Shown: piece after piece, positions 8,448 through 16,922 of the stretch
Position numbering within the stretch: the first letter of the stretch is position 1
How the letters are laid out: every line of letters begins with the position of its first letter
Assembly: GCA_034420475.1 (NCBI GenBank)
Contig: DAOULH010000011.1
Span: 13,558-77,557 of the forward strand
Reading direction: 5' to 3'
DNA length: 64,000 nt
Source: Bin87 sp034420475
Lineage (GTDB): Bacteria; Chloroflexota; Dehalococcoidia; Lucifugimonadales; UBA3495
Made by a program: the position numbers and the translations under genes
The notes under the pieces: generated by a model
The model's database searches: none
Told to the model about the DNA's origin: nothing
The model's input: the letters and a program-made list of their open reading frames with translations, nothing else

Positions 8448-9668
8448 ATGGCCACTGAGCCCGCGATAAGTTCCTCAGACATTCTGAATGATCTCCGCGC
8501 CGGCGGACCTGAGACCAGTTGCGGCGATCTGCATGATACCGACTGGGCCTGGCAGGTGTATTGCCGTCAGCACGGAAAGCCGGAGGCAAATCCGCTGGAG
8601 GTGCGGGTCCTGGAGATCTCACGGGTTAGGGGCGGAACTGCCCGGGCGACGTATGAAGCGGAGTGGCCGGAAGACGTCTACATCCCCAACCAGCGGTTCA
8701 CCCTGTTGCAGGAAGAAGTCGGGGAAGTTCGGGTCTTTCGTTTCCCTGATGATCCGGACCTGCCCGGGCTCGCCAGGGCCGCCAATCCCGAAACCGCGCT
8801 CACGCTCGTCAAGAAGCACGTGATGTCCATTCCTCCACGGAGGATAAGGGTGGAAGTGGTCCGGTATCGGCCGGGCAATCATGCGGTGCTGCGTCACCGG
8901 CTCGGCAAGGCCAGGTTCTACGCCCGCGTGATGAAGCCGCCCGCGATGGCCGCATTTTTGGACGCGGCCGAACTGGTGGCCCGCTCGAGTTTTTCGGTGC
9001 CCAGGATCGCCGGGCGCTGGCGCGAGGGGGCGGTGGTGTGGACGTCTGAAATACCGGGGCAAAACCTCCGGCAATACATCCGAGCCGGCAAACAGCTGAA
9101 CCCCGACGCTCTGTTGGATGGCCTGGAGAGCCTATGGTCCGTTCCGGCGGAGGCAGGCAACGGTCGTCCCTTCAATCTGTCCGGCCGCTACCGCGGCGCT
9201 AAACGGGAGATCAAAAACGCCGTGCGGGACCACGTTGAAGCCCGCTGGGAGTTTGACCGTGCGGTTGCGGCCCTGGATCCCTTCATCCGGTCCTGGCAGC
9301 CCACGAGCACGGCCCACAATGACTTCTACGACGACCAGATGCTGGTATTACCGGATGGGCGCCTGGTGCTGGTGGACTTCGAGGAAACGGGCCCCGGGGA
9401 TCCGATGCTGGACGTGGGCAATTTCCTGGCCCATCTCCGGTGGAGCGCCATGACCGGCACCGAGAAGCGGGCGGCCATCAGGATGGAGTACCACGGAATC
9501 TTCAAAGACGCTGCCCTGGACCGCTTCGGCTGGGACGAGCATGAACTTGCCCGGCGCGAGGGTATCTGCCTGTTCCGGACGTGCATCTTTCCGGTGATAC
9601 GGCCGAGACCGGACTGGGCGGAGAGACTGCAACGTGGCCTCGCCCTGGTAATTGAGGCGATAGGCTGA
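8448..9668 (+). CDS. Phosphotransferase of the APH/choline-kinase fold
   Basis: A 406-aa protein. The C-terminal half has kinase-like catalytic signatures: TSTAHNDFYDDQMLV corresponds to the HxDxxxxN catalytic loop, with N replaced by Q. LVLVDFEETGPGDPMLDVGN corresponds to the metal-binding D plus the following GDPxxD segment. RIRVEVVRYRPGNHAVLRHR and KARFYARVMKP look like the N-lobe with its ATP-binding lysine. It starts 6 nt after the secreted repeat protein, so the pair is probably translated together. Substrates of this superfamily are sugars, choline or aminoglycosides; here the substrate is unknown. Confidence 0.7.
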   Translation: MATEPAISSSDILNDLRAGGPETSCGDLHDTDWAWQVYCRQHGKPEANPLEVRVLEISRVRGGTARATYEAEWPEDVYIPNQRFTLLQEEVGEVRVFRFPDDPDLPGLARAANPETALTLVKKHVMSIPPRRIRVEVVRYRPGNHAVLRHRLGKARFYARVMKPPAMAAFLDAAELVARSSFSVPRIAGRWREGAVVWTSEIPGQNLRQYIRAGKQLNPDALLDGLESLWSVPAEAGNGRPFNLSGRYRGAKREIKNAVRDHVEARWEFDRAVAALDPFIRSWQPTSTAHNDFYDDQMLVLPDGRLVLVDFEETGPGDPMLDVGNFLAHLRWSAMTGTEKRAAIRMEYHGIFKDAALDRFGWDEHELARREGICLFRTCIFPVIRPRPDWAERLQRGLALVIEAIG

Positions 9669-9731
9669 AAGCAACACCCGGGCATTGCGCCGGGAACGGC
9701 TGCTCGGAATGCAGCGCGTAGCGGGTCGCGG

Positions 9732-10685
9732 CTAGTCGTTCGGGATTAGCGGCATCACCTCGCGGGAGAAGCGTTCCATGGCCTCCTGCTGCTGGGCGGC
9801 GCTGTCGGCGGGGAAGCTGAAGATGAAGTGCCGCACGCCCAGGTCCTGGTACTGGCGGAGGTCGGCGGCGATCTGCTCGGGGATGCCGGACACCATGCGA
9901 CGGTCAGACTGCGGCGCGTCGTGGAAGACGCAGTCGGTGCTGAAGACCAGGTCCACGGCATCCTCGGCGCGGCCGGCGCGGGCGCTGACGCGGCGCAGGC
10001 GGGCGATCTTTTCGGCCAGTTCCTCGGGCTCGAGGATGGCCGGCGGACGCAGGCCGATGGGCATCCAGCCGTCGCCCAGGGTAGCGGCGCGGCGGATGGC
10101 CGGGTTGGTGTGGCCGCCGATCCAGATGGGCGGGTGCGGTTTCTGCACGGGCTTGGGCAGGAAGCCGGCGCCGCTGATGTCGTAGTGCTCGCCGTGGAAC
10201 TCGGGGTTGTCGGAGGTCCAGAGTTCCTTGAAGATCTGGATGTACTCGTCGGTGACCTGGCCGCGCTGAGCGTAGGTGTCGAGGCCCATGGCCTGGAACT
10301 CCTCTTCCATCCAGCCGACGCCGGCGCCCAGGATCAGGCGGCCGCCGCTGAGCACGTCCAGGGTGGCCAGGATCTTGGCGGTGAGCACGGGGTTGCGGTA
10401 GGGGAGGATGAGCACGTGGGTGCCCAGCTTGACGCGGGTGGTGCAGCCGGCCAGGAAGTTCAGCGCGGCCAGGGGCTCGAAGTAGGTGTTGTCGCGCTGG
10501 AAGGGGGCCACGCCGTCGGCGGCGTAGGGATAGAAGGACGAGACCTCGTGGGGGATGATGATGTGGTCGCTGACCCAGACGTGGTCGAAGGACAGGTCCT
10601 CGGCGCGCTGGGCGAGGCTGCGCAGGTTATCGGGAGAGGCCATGGTGCCCCGGCTGGGCAGGGAGCATCCAAAGGTGACGGGCAT
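9732..10685 (-). CDS. F420-dependent LLM class oxidoreductase
   Basis: A 317-aa luciferase-like protein. The ATG at 10685 is preceded by GGAGG and gives the family start MPVTFGCSLPSRG. Signatures are FDHVWVSDHIIIPHE, the KLGTHVLILPYRNP strand, SGGRLILGAGVGWMEEEF (typical of the TIGR03619-like F420 subfamily), and KPHPPIWIGGHT. It probably uses F420 for hydride transfer to an unknown substrate. It is convergent with the phosphotransferase and divergent from the PaREP1-like pair. Confidence 0.85.
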   Translation of the reverse strand: MPVTFGCSLPSRGTMASPDNLRSLAQRAEDLSFDHVWVSDHIIIPHEVSSFYPYAADGVAPFQRDNTYFEPLAALNFLAGCTTRVKLGTHVLILPYRNPVLTAKILATLDVLSGGRLILGAGVGWMEEEFQAMGLDTYAQRGQVTDEYIQIFKELWTSDNPEFHGEHYDISGAGFLPKPVQKPHPPIWIGGHTNPAIRRAATLGDGWMPIGLRPPAILEPEELAEKIARLRRVSARAGRAEDAVDLVFSTDCVFHDAPQSDRRMVSGIPEQIAADLRQYQDLGVRHFIFSFPADSAAQQQEAMERFSREVMPLIPND

Positions 10686-10797
10686 GGGATTTGCCTCCGT
10701 GGTGGTATGCGAGGTCAGGTTCGGCTGGCTGAATTGGGCCGATGCTATACTACCCAATACCGTACCCGCAACCGCGCTGCGATTGCCGAGAAAGCCA

Positions 10798-11250
10798 ATG
10801 CCGCCCCGAATCCGACGCGAGGCTCCGACCCGACGTGATGCCCGCATCCACAAACATCTGGCCCAGGCCAAAGAATATTGGATCAACGCGCCCCTGGAAT
10901 TGTCCCGAGGAGACGTCTGCCAAGCCGGCGAGAAGGGTTGGGGCGCTGTCGCCCAATTGACCAAAGCGGTGGCTGCGCTGCGCGGCTGGGATCACTACGA
11001 CCACGTGGCAGTGCTGGAAGCAATCACCGCGCTGGCCGGGGAACTGCCGGAGCAGGCGGAGCGCATCTACCGCGGCAAGGGCGCGGCGGAAAGGTTGCAC
11101 GGCAACTTTTACGAAGTGTACATGACTGCTGACGAAGCGGTGTTCGCATTGGCCGATGCCCGCCCGCTCCTCGGAATTCTCTGGGGTCTGCTGCCCGTCG
11201 AGTACACGGGAGGGGCAGGTTTCGCCGAATGGGTTGAGAGGGAAGAATAA
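10798..11250 (+). CDS. PaREP1/HEPN-like family protein, copy 1
   Basis: A 150-aa all-helical protein. The signature blocks HLAQAKEYW, CQAGEKGWGAVAQLTKAVA and ERLHGNFYE recur in the genes at 11253 and 23857. The pattern (an early helix, the A-G/S-EKGWGA helix, a late LHGNFY) fits PaREP1/HEPN-like domains, which are known mainly from archaea and thermophiles and often act as RNA-directed toxins or nucleotide-binding helpers. A direct RX4-6H HEPN motif is not certain. A TATACT at 10746-10751 may be its -10. The start was chosen to match copy 2. Confidence 0.6.
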   Translation: MPPRIRREAPTRRDARIHKHLAQAKEYWINAPLELSRGDVCQAGEKGWGAVAQLTKAVAALRGWDHYDHVAVLEAITALAGELPEQAERIYRGKGAAERLHGNFYEVYMTADEAVFALADARPLLGILWGLLPVEYTGGAGFAEWVEREE

Positions 11251-11252
11251 CC

Positions 11253-11705
11253 ATGCCGCCCCGAACCCGTCGCGAAACGCCAACCCGCCGGGATGCCCGC
11301 ATTCGCAAGCACTTGCCGAAGGCCAAAGAATATTGGTCTAAATGGCCGGCGTATCTGGCCGAGGGCGATCTTTGCCAGGCCGGCGAAAAGGGTTGGGGAG
11401 CCGTGGCTCAACTGGCCAAAGCGGTGGCGACCCACCGAGGATGGAACCATTTCGGCCACGAAGAGATCCGGGTCGTCATTCGCCAACTCGCCGACGAATC
11501 CAATAACCGTGAAGCCATCAGGCGGTCTTTGATGTACGCCGAAGTGCTGCACGGCAATTTTTATGAAATCAATCTGGATCAGGTGGACACAGAGTTGGCG
11601 CTGACGGATGCGAAGTTCCTGATGTCAGTGTTGTGGAACCTTCTGCCGCAGGAGTACACGGACGGGATGTCGTTTGACGATTGGATTACATCCGGTGACA
11701 ATTGA
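11253..11705 (+). CDS. PaREP1/HEPN-like family protein, copy 2
   Basis: A 150-aa tandem paralog of the preceding gene, beginning 3 nt after its stop. Both start MPPR-RRE-PTRRDARI, then diverge in the middle but keep CQAGEKGWGAVAQLAKAVA and EVLHGNFYEI. A GAGGGAAG ribosome site overlaps the previous stop region. The stop lies 3 nt before mnmA, so all three genes are likely co-transcribed. Function is unknown; association with a tRNA-modifying gene may be incidental. Confidence 0.6.
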   Translation: MPPRTRRETPTRRDARIRKHLPKAKEYWSKWPAYLAEGDLCQAGEKGWGAVAQLAKAVATHRGWNHFGHEEIRVVIRQLADESNNREAIRRSLMYAEVLHGNFYEINLDQVDTELALTDAKFLMSVLWNLLPQEYTDGMSFDDWITSGDN

Positions 11706-11708
11706 AGC

Positions 11709-12851
11709 ATGAGCGCATTTTCCAGCCATACCATTCCCAACCGCGTTGTCGTCGCCATGAGCGGCGGCGTCGACTCTTCCGTGGCCGCGCTGCTGCTGCA
11801 CCGGCAGGGCTGCGACGTCATCGGCGTGACGATGAAGCTGTACGACATCGACCAGGCGGACCTGCCGGAGTACTACCGGGGCTGCTGCACGCTGGACGAC
11901 GTGGAAGACGCCCGCGCCGTCTGCCGCATCCTGGGCGTGCCTCACTATGTGCTGAACGTGCAGCGGGAGTTCCGCGCCTTCGTCATCGACTATTTCCGCC
12001 GGGAGTACGAGAACGGGCGGACGCCTCACCCGTGCATTGCCTGCAACGACAAGATCAAGTTCAGCTTCCTGGCCCAGCGCGCCCGGATGCTCCAGGCGTC
12101 ACACGTCGCCACCGGCCACTACGCGCGCATCGAGGCTGACGCGGCCGGCGGGTGGGCGCTCAAGCGCGGCGTGGACGCGGACAAGGACCAATCCTACGTG
12201 CTGTTCGGGATGCGGCAGGAGCAGTTGGCGGCTACCCTCATGCCCGTGGGTCACTACCCGAAGTCGGAGATCCGCCGCCTGGCAATGGAGGCCGGGTTCC
12301 CCAACGCGGACAAGCCGGACAGCCAGGACATCTGCTTCATCCCCACCGGCGACTACCGGGAGTTCCTGCGGGAGCGCACCGACGAGCGCCCTGGCGACAT
12401 CGTGGACGCCGACGGCAACGTGCTGGGGGCTCACCAGGGCATCCAGTACTTCACCGTGGGCCAGCGCCGCGGCCTGGGCCTGTCCGGTGGTCCGCCGCGT
12501 TTCGTGATCCGGCTGGAACCGGATACACGCCAGGTGGTGGTAGGCTCCGAAACGGACCTGTACCGGGACACGCTGTACGCTGATCCGGTATCGTGGGTTT
12601 CCGCTGTTCCCCCGGTCGGGCCGGTGGATGTGACCGTCAAGATACGCTACAAGTTCGCGGAGGCGCCGGCCACTGTTACCGCCATCGGTGACGGCGCGCT
12701 GGTTCGGTTCCGGGAACCGCAGCGGGCGATCACCCCGGGGCAGGCGGCGGTGTTCTACCAGGGCGATACCGTCCTGGGCGGCGGCCCCATCGCCGGCCAC
12801 GAACCGGCGACGCATACCGAAATCGCGGACGCCGCGCTGGTCAATGCCTGA
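11709..12851 (+). CDS. mnmA: tRNA-specific 2-thiouridylase MnmA
   Basis: A 380-aa enzyme that thiolates U34 of Lys, Glu and Gln tRNAs. The PP-loop SGGVDSS (residues 18-24) binds ATP for adenylation. C112 in HPCIACNDKIKF is the catalytic cysteine and C209 in SQDICFIP the persulfide-carrying cysteine. Downstream, GxHQGIQYFTVGQRRGLG is the tRNA-binding region and the C-terminal beta barrel is complete. Length matches the family. It overlaps rnhB by 8 nt and starts 3 nt after the PaREP1-like pair. Confidence 0.95.
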   Translation: MSAFSSHTIPNRVVVAMSGGVDSSVAALLLHRQGCDVIGVTMKLYDIDQADLPEYYRGCCTLDDVEDARAVCRILGVPHYVLNVQREFRAFVIDYFRREYENGRTPHPCIACNDKIKFSFLAQRARMLQASHVATGHYARIEADAAGGWALKRGVDADKDQSYVLFGMRQEQLAATLMPVGHYPKSEIRRLAMEAGFPNADKPDSQDICFIPTGDYREFLRERTDERPGDIVDADGNVLGAHQGIQYFTVGQRRGLGLSGGPPRFVIRLEPDTRQVVVGSETDLYRDTLYADPVSWVSAVPPVGPVDVTVKIRYKFAEAPATVTAIGDGALVRFREPQRAITPGQAAVFYQGDTVLGGGPIAGHEPATHTEIADAALVNA

Positions 12852-13485
12852 CCTGTCCCTGGAAACGGACTTCCGTGTCCAGGGCCATCGTCTGATCGCC
12901 GGCGTGGACGAGGCCGGGCGCGGGCCGCTGGCCGGGCCGGTGGCAGCCGCCGCCGTCATCCTGCCTCCGGACCTGAGGGGCGATGAGCCGTGGCTGGCGG
13001 CAATCGACGACAGCAAGCGGCTTTCGGAGCGGCGGCGCACGGAGGCCGCAGCATTGATACGAGAGAACTCCCTGGCTTGCGCGGTGGAACTGATCTCACC
13101 CGAGATAATCGACCACATCGGCATCGGCCAGGCCGTGATCAGAGCGATGTTGACGGCGGTGGACCGTCTGCGACCGGCCCCCCACGCCCTGCTGATGGAC
13201 TGGGTGCCCATCAAGGAGTGCCCGCTGCCGCATCGGACTGTGGTCAAGGGGGATGCGAAGTCGCTGTCCATAGCGGCGGCCAGCATCCTGGCGAAGGTGG
13301 CCCGCGATGAGTTGATGGTTCGCGCAGAGGGCTGCTACCCGGGATACGGGTTCGCCAAGCATAAGGGCTATGCCACGCGCGCGCACCTGCGCAGCCTGTC
13401 TGAACTGGGGCCGAGCCCCATACACCGACGTTCCTTCAGCCCGTTGCGACAGGGCCGGCTGCTCTCCGATGCCGACGCCCGATGA
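12844..13485 (+). CDS. rnhB: Ribonuclease HII
   Basis: A 213-aa RNase HII that removes ribonucleotides and RNA from RNA:DNA hybrids. The catalytic DEDD set is visible: GVDEAGRGPLAGPV supplies D and E, LLMDWVPI the third acidic residue, and KVARDELM the last. GDAKSLSIAAASILAK is the family signature. I chose the ATG at 12844 inside the end of mnmA, because the longer frame upstream reads mnmA out of frame. It overlaps yraN by 17 nt. Confidence 0.94.
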   Translation: MPDLSLETDFRVQGHRLIAGVDEAGRGPLAGPVAAAAVILPPDLRGDEPWLAAIDDSKRLSERRRTEAAALIRENSLACAVELISPEIIDHIGIGQAVIRAMLTAVDRLRPAPHALLMDWVPIKECPLPHRTVVKGDAKSLSIAAASILAKVARDELMVRAEGCYPGYGFAKHKGYATRAHLRSLSELGPSPIHRRSFSPLRQGRLLSDADAR

Positions 13486-13873
13486 CCCCCGGGAGGCTTC
13501 CGCACTCTCCTCGCGCCGGATTGGCAAAATCGGCGAGGAGTTGGCGCGGCATCACCTTGAGGCCAGGGGGTACTGCGTCGTTGCGACCAACTACCGCTGC
13601 CGGTGGGGCGAGATCGACCTGGTAGCCCGCGAGGGGCGGGAGTGGGTTTTCGTCGAGGTGCGCACGCGCCGGAGCGGCGCCTACGGCTCGCCCGAGGAGT
13701 CGCTGACCCAGACCAAAGCATACCGCCTCATCCTGGCGGCGCAGGACTTTCTGTTGCGTCATGCAGAAGCCGATGCGGACCCGGAGTGGCGCATCGACCT
13801 GGTGGCCGTTCGTTTGGGCGCGGGTCGGAGGGTGATCAGCATCCAGCACCTGACCAGCGTGGTTTCGGAATAG
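13469..13873 (+). CDS. UPF0102 (YraN) family endonuclease-like protein
   Basis: A 134-aa protein with the YraN signatures: GKIGEELARHHLEARGY, RCRWGEIDLVAREG (the acidic residue of a PD-(D/E)XK fold), VFVEVRTRRSGAYGSP, and WRIDLVAV. Members are Holliday-junction-resolvase-like and usually sit next to rnhB, exactly as here. The function is not firmly established. The start overlaps the end of rnhB. Confidence 0.88.
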   Translation: MPTPDDPREASALSSRRIGKIGEELARHHLEARGYCVVATNYRCRWGEIDLVAREGREWVFVEVRTRRSGAYGSPEESLTQTKAYRLILAAQDFLLRHAEADADPEWRIDLVAVRLGAGRRVISIQHLTSVVSE

Positions 13874-14446
13874 CGGCCGACCACGGCTGCAATCCTGCCA
13901 GTCTCCACCGTGTGATTTGTCGAGCCGGAGGCCCACTATGACAACCAAACCCGCTGCTCATGGTGAGCCTGTCGAACCATCAACCACCGCGACGAACATA
14001 CTTCTACAAGCTCATAACGAGCGGAAAAGGGTCAGGCGGTGATTTTGCAATCATCCTGGGCCGGACACCAGGACCTTTCCAAAGTCCTTACCCCCGGCGA
14101 TCAATCGTCAGAGTCAGGACGTGTATGCGCAAGCTGCTCACCATCGGCAACGCCATCGTCAAATCCAACACCCCTGGCAAAACCCTGGTGCTGCCGCTGC
14201 CGCCTGACTCCTTGACCTTCAAGACAGTTGCTGATTCTGACGTTCCCTCGTCGCAAACCGGGTCGCCGCAAACCGGGTCCGTATGGGGGCCTGGTCCTTT
14301 CTGGGCTGTACCCGTCTGACGCTCACGCCGCTTTGCCTGCGGTCTGTTATACTGCCCGTCGCCGCTTTCGGGCCGGGCGCAGGTTTGCCACCGCCTCGGT
14401 CCGCATCGCATGTACATAGATCACCACAGAGGAGACCGATCTCAAG
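13874..14446. other. 573-nt non-coding stretch with repeat and transposase relic
   Basis: No intact gene is seen. It holds a copy of the widespread short repeat GGTGAGCCTGTCGAACCAT (around 13961-13979), an IS110-type relic at 14125, a short tandem repeat of CGCAAACCGGGTC (about 14253-14280), and a TATACT at 14348-14353 that may serve the AprA-like gene. Confidence 0.5.
14125..14178 (+). pseudogene. Relic of an IS110-type transposase C-terminus
   Basis: The translated segment MRKLLTIGNAIVKSNTP matches the usual C-terminal end of IS110/IS116 transposases. No upstream transposase body is recognisable in any frame, so this is a decayed fragment. Confidence 0.4.
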
Positions 14447-16306
14447 ATGGCTGAACCAACTACCCGCATCGTTGAAAGCGACGTCCTGATCATCGGCGGC
14501 GGCATGTCCGGCTGCGGCGCGGCAATCGAGGCTCGCTATTGGGGCGGCGACGACCTGCGCATCGTCATGGTGGACAAAGCCGCCACCGACCGCAGCGGAG
14601 CCGTAGGCGAGGGTCTGTCCGCCATCAACATGTACATGGGGATGCGCCACGGCTGGAACCAGCCGGAAGACTACGTCGAGTACGTCCGCAACGACATGAT
14701 GGGTATCTCCCGCGAGGACCTGGTGTACGATGTGGCCCGCCACGTTGACAGCAGCGTCCACATGTTCGAGGAGTGGGGCCTCCCCTTCTGGTACGACGAC
14801 GAAGGGCTGTACGTCCGCGAGGGCCGCTGGCAGGTTATGATCCACGGCGAGGCCTACAAGCCCATCGTGTCCGAGGCAACCAAGAAAGTCATCGGACCCG
14901 AAGACCACTTCGAGCGGGTGTTCATCTCCCACCTTTTCACCGACGCCGACGACTCGAACCGGATCGCCGGGGCAGTCGGCTTCGGCGTCCGCGAGGACGT
15001 GATCTACATCTTCAAGGCGCGCTCGGTCATCAGCGCCGCCGGCGGCGCCACCGCCCTGTTCCGTCCCCGCAGCGTCGGTGAGGGGATGGGCCGCACCTGG
15101 TACTCCATCTTCGACACCGGCTCAGTGTATGGACTGGTGATCCCGGTGGGGGCAGAGATGACCCAGATGGAGCACCGCTTCGTCCCCAGCCGTTTCAAGG
15201 ACTCCTACGGACCGGTGGGCGCATGGTCCCAGCTCTTCCGCGCCGACCTGACCAACGCCGCCGGCGACAACTACTTCATCAACCGGCTGCCCGAGCTCAA
15301 GAAGTACGACCCCTACGGATCCGCGTTCCCCACCCCCACGCCGCTGCGCAACCACCTGCTCTGGACGGAGATCCAGGCCGGCAACGGCCCCATCCAGCTG
15401 AAAACCCCGGAGGCCATCGACGCGTTGGCCGCCGGCGACGAGGAACGCAAGCGGGAGATCATCGTCGAAGCGTGGGAAGACTTCCTGGACATGACCATCT
15501 CCCAGGCCATCCTCTGGGCGGCGCACAACATCGCCCCCGAAGAACGTCCTTCGGAGGTCGTGCTGGCCGAGCCGTACATCATGGGCAGCCACAGCGGTGA
15601 GTCCGGCGCGTGGGTCAGCGGTCCCGAGGACGTTGCGCCCGACGGATACCACTGGGGCTACAACAAGATGACCACCGTGCAGGGTCTGTTTGCCGCCGGC
15701 GACGGCGTCGGAGCCTGCCCGCACAAGTTCTCGTCCGGTTCGTTCACCGAGGGACGACTGGCCGGGAAGTCTGCCGTGATCTACGCCATGGACCACCCAA
15801 ACCAGCCCAGGACCGACGACCGCCAGATCGACGAGCTCAAGCGGCAGGTCTGGGCGCCGATGGTCACCTTCGAGGAGAACCAGTACGCTTCCTCCAACCC
15901 CGAGGTGAACCCCAACTACCTGCTGCCCAGGCAAGGCCTGTTCCGCCTGCAAAAGCTGATGGACGAGTACGTGGCCGGCGTATCCGCTGGGTTCACCACC
16001 AATGAGAACACCATGCTGCGCGGCTTGGAGCTCCTGGGCATGTTCCGGGAAGACCTGGAGAAGCTGGGCGCCCGCAACCGCCACGAACTGCTGCGCTGCC
16101 ACGAGCTCATCCACCGCGCCTGGGTCGGCGAGGCCCACCTGCGCCACATGCTGCACCGCAAGGAAACCCGTTGGCCGGGCTTCTACTACCGCAGCGACTA
16201 CCCCGAAATGGACGAGGGCAGCTGGAAGGTGTTCGTCAACTCCCGCTACGACGCCGAAAAGGGCGAGTGGAGCGTGTTCACCCGCGACTGCCCGCAGGTG
16301 TTTTAG
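14447..16306 (+). CDS. AprA-like flavoprotein (adenylylsulfate reductase alpha subunit family)
   Basis: A 619-aa FAD flavoprotein. LIIGGGMSGCGAA binds FAD. The rest follows dissimilatory APS reductase alpha closely: VDKAATDRSGAVGEGLSAIN, NDMMGISREDLVYD, FEEWGLPFW, RPRSVGEGMGRTWY, HRFVPSRFKDSYGPVGAW, MGSHSGESGAWVSGPED, and GDGVGACPHKFSSGSFTEGR. R244 and H382 are candidate APS-binding residues. The family interconverts APS with sulfite and AMP, passing electrons to the iron-sulfur protein AprB. No aprB, sat, dsr or qmo gene is near; the next gene is a DinB-like protein. It may be a true AprA with a distant partner or a repurposed flavoprotein. Confidence 0.82.
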   Translation: MAEPTTRIVESDVLIIGGGMSGCGAAIEARYWGGDDLRIVMVDKAATDRSGAVGEGLSAINMYMGMRHGWNQPEDYVEYVRNDMMGISREDLVYDVARHVDSSVHMFEEWGLPFWYDDEGLYVREGRWQVMIHGEAYKPIVSEATKKVIGPEDHFERVFISHLFTDADDSNRIAGAVGFGVREDVIYIFKARSVISAAGGATALFRPRSVGEGMGRTWYSIFDTGSVYGLVIPVGAEMTQMEHRFVPSRFKDSYGPVGAWSQLFRADLTNAAGDNYFINRLPELKKYDPYGSAFPTPTPLRNHLLWTEIQAGNGPIQLKTPEAIDALAAGDEERKREIIVEAWEDFLDMTISQAILWAAHNIAPEERPSEVVLAEPYIMGSHSGESGAWVSGPEDVAPDGYHWGYNKMTTVQGLFAAGDGVGACPHKFSSGSFTEGRLAGKSAVIYAMDHPNQPRTDDRQIDELKRQVWAPMVTFEENQYASSNPEVNPNYLLPRQGLFRLQKLMDEYVAGVSAGFTTNENTMLRGLELLGMFREDLEKLGARNRHELLRCHELIHRAWVGEAHLRHMLHRKETRWPGFYYRSDYPEMDEGSWKVFVNSRYDAEKGEWSVFTRDCPQVF

Positions 16307-16307
16307 T

Positions 16308-16910
16308 GTGACTGCTGAAGCGCCAACTCCTGACCCGGTAGGCCAGCTGGAACGGGTTACCCATCGCACCAAAGCAGTGGCCAGCGGCGTAACCCAGGCT
16401 CAGGCTGCGGACGCGACGCCCTGCTCCCAGTGGAGCGTGCTGGATTTGTTCAACCACCTCATCGGCGGGCTGGAGTTCACCGCCGGCTGCATCACCGGCG
16501 ACGTGCCCGACATTCGCCCCAACGAGGCCGAGAGCAGTTATCAGGGCGAAACCGACATTGCCGTTCTGATCCGGGCCTACCACGCCGCAGTTGATCGCGC
16601 GCTGGAACTCGCCGCCAACCCCGACGCCCTGGAGCGGACGGCAATGACCCCCTTCGGCGAGATGCCGGTAGCGCGCATTATGATGGGCACGGTGCTGGAT
16701 CAACTTGTCCACTGTTGGGATCTGGCCCGGGCCACCGGGCAGGACACTACCCTGGACGGCGAGATGGTCGAGTTCGCCTACGGGATGCTGGTGTCCGGCG
16801 GCTTTGCCGATATGGGCCGGCAGGCCGGCTTTGTCGGCGCCGCGGTCGCCGTGCCTGATTCCGCCAGCACGCAGGATAAGATGATCGGCTACATGGGCCG
16901 ACAGCCCTAG
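16308..16910 (+). CDS. DinB-like protein of the TIGR03086 / maleylpyruvate-isomerase-like type
   Basis: About 200 aa from the GTG at 16308, which begins one base after the AprA-like stop. PCSQWSVLDLFNHLIGGLEF and LDQLVHCWDLARATGQD are the signatures of the mycothiol-dependent/TIGR03086 branch of the DinB superfamily, including the His ligands. Such proteins are thiol-dependent metalloenzymes or of unknown role. Tight spacing indicates co-expression with the AprA-like gene. Confidence 0.75.
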   Translation: MTAEAPTPDPVGQLERVTHRTKAVASGVTQAQAADATPCSQWSVLDLFNHLIGGLEFTAGCITGDVPDIRPNEAESSYQGETDIAVLIRAYHAAVDRALELAANPDALERTAMTPFGEMPVARIMMGTVLDQLVHCWDLARATGQDTTLDGEMVEFAYGMLVSGGFADMGRQAGFVGAAVAVPDSASTQDKMIGYMGRQP

Positions 16911-16922
16911 CCGAAAGCGGCC

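Noticed and set aside
15122..16372. A 416-codon minus-strand frame opposite the AprA-like gene
   Set aside because: No recognisable motif and full overlap with a strongly supported flavoprotein.
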